A DNA stretch of 7,198 bases from Actinomycetes bacterium (GTDB lineage: Bacteria > Actinomycetota > Acidimicrobiia > Acidimicrobiales > JAMCPL01): NCBI GenBank assembly GCA_021846725.1, contig JAJZWK010000080.1, positions 1-7,198 of the forward strand, in the 5' to 3' direction. This document shows, in pieces, positions 6,208-7,198 of this stretch (positions are counted from its first letter, which is position 1; each line of letters starts with the position of its first letter). Under the pieces are notes generated by a model. It was not told the DNA's origin. It searched no databases and worked only from the letters and a program-made list of their open reading frames with translations. Made by a program: the position numbers and the translations under genes.

Positions 6208-6248
6208 GTAATGGGAATGAATTATGCACTTGGACAATAACGATCAAA

Positions 6249-7198
6249 TTGAGCTACATAGCTGATCACGCTAACAATAACCCAGACAAGCCAGCAATAA
6301 TTACCTCTTGGGACAACAACGTAGTGACTTTTGAACAATTGGACAAGAGATCGTCACGTCTAGCCAATTTGATATTTAAAAAAGGCATCCAAGAGGCATC
6401 AAATATAGCCATGTGGATGAAGAATGGACATCATTTCTTGGAAGCAGCTTGGGCGGCACAACGATCAGGGAAATATTATACTCCCTTATCGACCAGACTA
6501 ACACCTTCTGAAGCTGCATATATTATATCTGATTGCGATGCTACAGTGCTGATAGTGTCGGAGGAATTAGCCGAAAATGCTGTTAAGGCACTCGAAATAT
6601 TGGATAACGAATATGGTGGGCAAGAAAATATCAAAGTGAAATTGGTTGCAGGAACAACCGACTATCCAGGTATCTTTGAGCCGTACGAGAAACTGATTGA
6701 GAACGAAAAGGAGCTTCCAAAGGACAAGGAGAGTGAGGGGCAAGACATGCTTTACTCTTCAGGCACTACTGGAAAGCCCAAAGGTGTAAGACTTCCTCTT
6801 CCGCAAAGTCCTATAGGTAGTCCTACTCCCGTCTCCATGGTTGCTCAAGGTCTTTACGGCATAGATAATTCCTCTGTATATCTCTCTCCCGCCCCATTGT
6901 ATCATGCTGCACCACTGCAATTTACTATGGCTGCACTGAGAATTGGGGCTACTACCATAATAATGGATAGATTCGACCCACTGGATTTTCTTCGTACCAT
7001 TGAGCACTACAAAGTGACCCACACACAGGTGGTACCTACCATGATGGTCAGGTTGGCAAAAATGCCAAAGGAGGTGCGTTCGCAATTTGACATTTCATCT
7101 CTAAAATGCATGTTGCATGCTGCTGCTCCATGTCCTGTGGACATCAAAAAACAAATAATTGAGTGGCTTGGGCCTGTAGTATACGAATACTACGCGGG
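6249..7198 (+). CDS. AMP-forming acyl-CoA synthetase (FadD-like), 3' end outside the window
   Basis: Enzymes of this ANL superfamily activate a carboxylic acid with ATP to an acyl-adenylate and transfer it to CoA. The visible 316 residues cover most of the large N-terminal domain. They start SYIADHANNNPDKPAIITS as is typical of the family, and have the phosphate-binding loop YSSGTTGKPKG (169-179), PLYHAAP (216-222), the segment THTQVVPTMMVRL (257-269), AAAPCP (291-296) and YEYYA at the edge, the beginning of the adenine-binding motif. The start is inferred as TTG 6249. The frame has a stop at 6198-6200 and no ATG or GTG between it and this codon, and family similarity begins right after it. 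The ribosome site is weak (GGA about 14 bases upstream). The substrate cannot be told; the wording resembles actinobacterial fatty-acid ligases. It may be co-transcribed with aceE or use the promoter-like signals in the gap. Confidence 0.92.
   Translation, partial: MSYIADHANNNPDKPAIITSWDNNVVTFEQLDKRSSRLANLIFKKGIQEASNIAMWMKNGHHFLEAAWAAQRSGKYYTPLSTRLTPSEAAYIISDCDATVLIVSEELAENAVKALEILDNEYGGQENIKVKLVAGTTDYPGIFEPYEKLIENEKELPKDKESEGQDMLYSSGTTGKPKGVRLPLPQSPIGSPTPVSMVAQGLYGIDNSSVYLSPAPLYHAAPLQFTMAALRIGATTIIMDRFDPLDFLRTIEHYKVTHTQVVPTMMVRLAKMPKEVRSQFDISSLKCMLHAAAPCPVDIKKQIIEWLGPVVYEYYA

Noticed and set aside
6211..6240. Nine-codon frame MGMNYALGQ before the acyl-CoA synthetase as a leader peptide
   Set aside because: No ribosome site, no runs of regulatory codons and no attenuator hairpins nearby.
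6759..7085. Minus-strand open frame of 108 codons
   Set aside because: It is antisense to the phosphate-loop region of the acyl-CoA synthetase and has no recognisable domain.

Overview
The window looks like chromosomal DNA of an actinobacterium-like organism with roughly balanced base composition, unlike the high-GC genomes usual in that phylum. Three things suggest this. The pyruvate dehydrogenase E1 is the long single-chain homodimeric type with actinobacterial-style wording. aceE lacks a Shine-Dalgarno sequence and looks leaderless. The genes use ATA, AGA and AGG codons freely. A moderate-GC lineage such as an Acidimicrobiia-like group would fit, but the assignment is an inference. I see no mobile element, phage gene, RNA gene or CRISPR array.

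Left part, minus strand (1-2357): a DNA-uptake/recombination pair, comM (YifB family, complete) followed by dprA (3' part beyond the window edge). Between them lies a 31-codon mini-ORF that begins with dprA's first codons and ends with comM's last codons. It overlaps both neighbours by ATGA, so it looks like an in-place duplication of the comM/dprA junction that kept translational coupling intact. The partial DprA also carries an apparent insertion of about 40 residues in its Rossmann fold.

Middle (2358-3464): a 439-bp intergenic stretch rich in short imperfect tandem duplications (13-bp, 21-bp and 9-bp units, and a decayed copy of the rnhA 3' end) with one doubtful 51-codon ORF. It is followed by rnhA (RNase HI, complete, minus strand) and a 155-bp divergent promoter region.

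Right part, plus strand (3465-7198): aceE, a complete 900-residue pyruvate dehydrogenase E1, then an 81-bp gap with a 12-bp palindrome flanked by TTGACT-containing direct repeats. Last comes the N-terminal 316 residues of an AMP-forming acyl-CoA synthetase, probably starting at TTG. AceE makes acetyl units for the E2 component to load onto CoA, and the ligase makes acyl-CoA from carboxylic acids, so both feed the acyl-CoA pool. A joint operon is possible but unproven.

I did not find a convincing new multi-gene system. The most distinctive features are the two gene-end duplications (comM/dprA junction and rnhA 3' end), the coupled mini-ORF, the DprA insertion and the leaderless aceE start.
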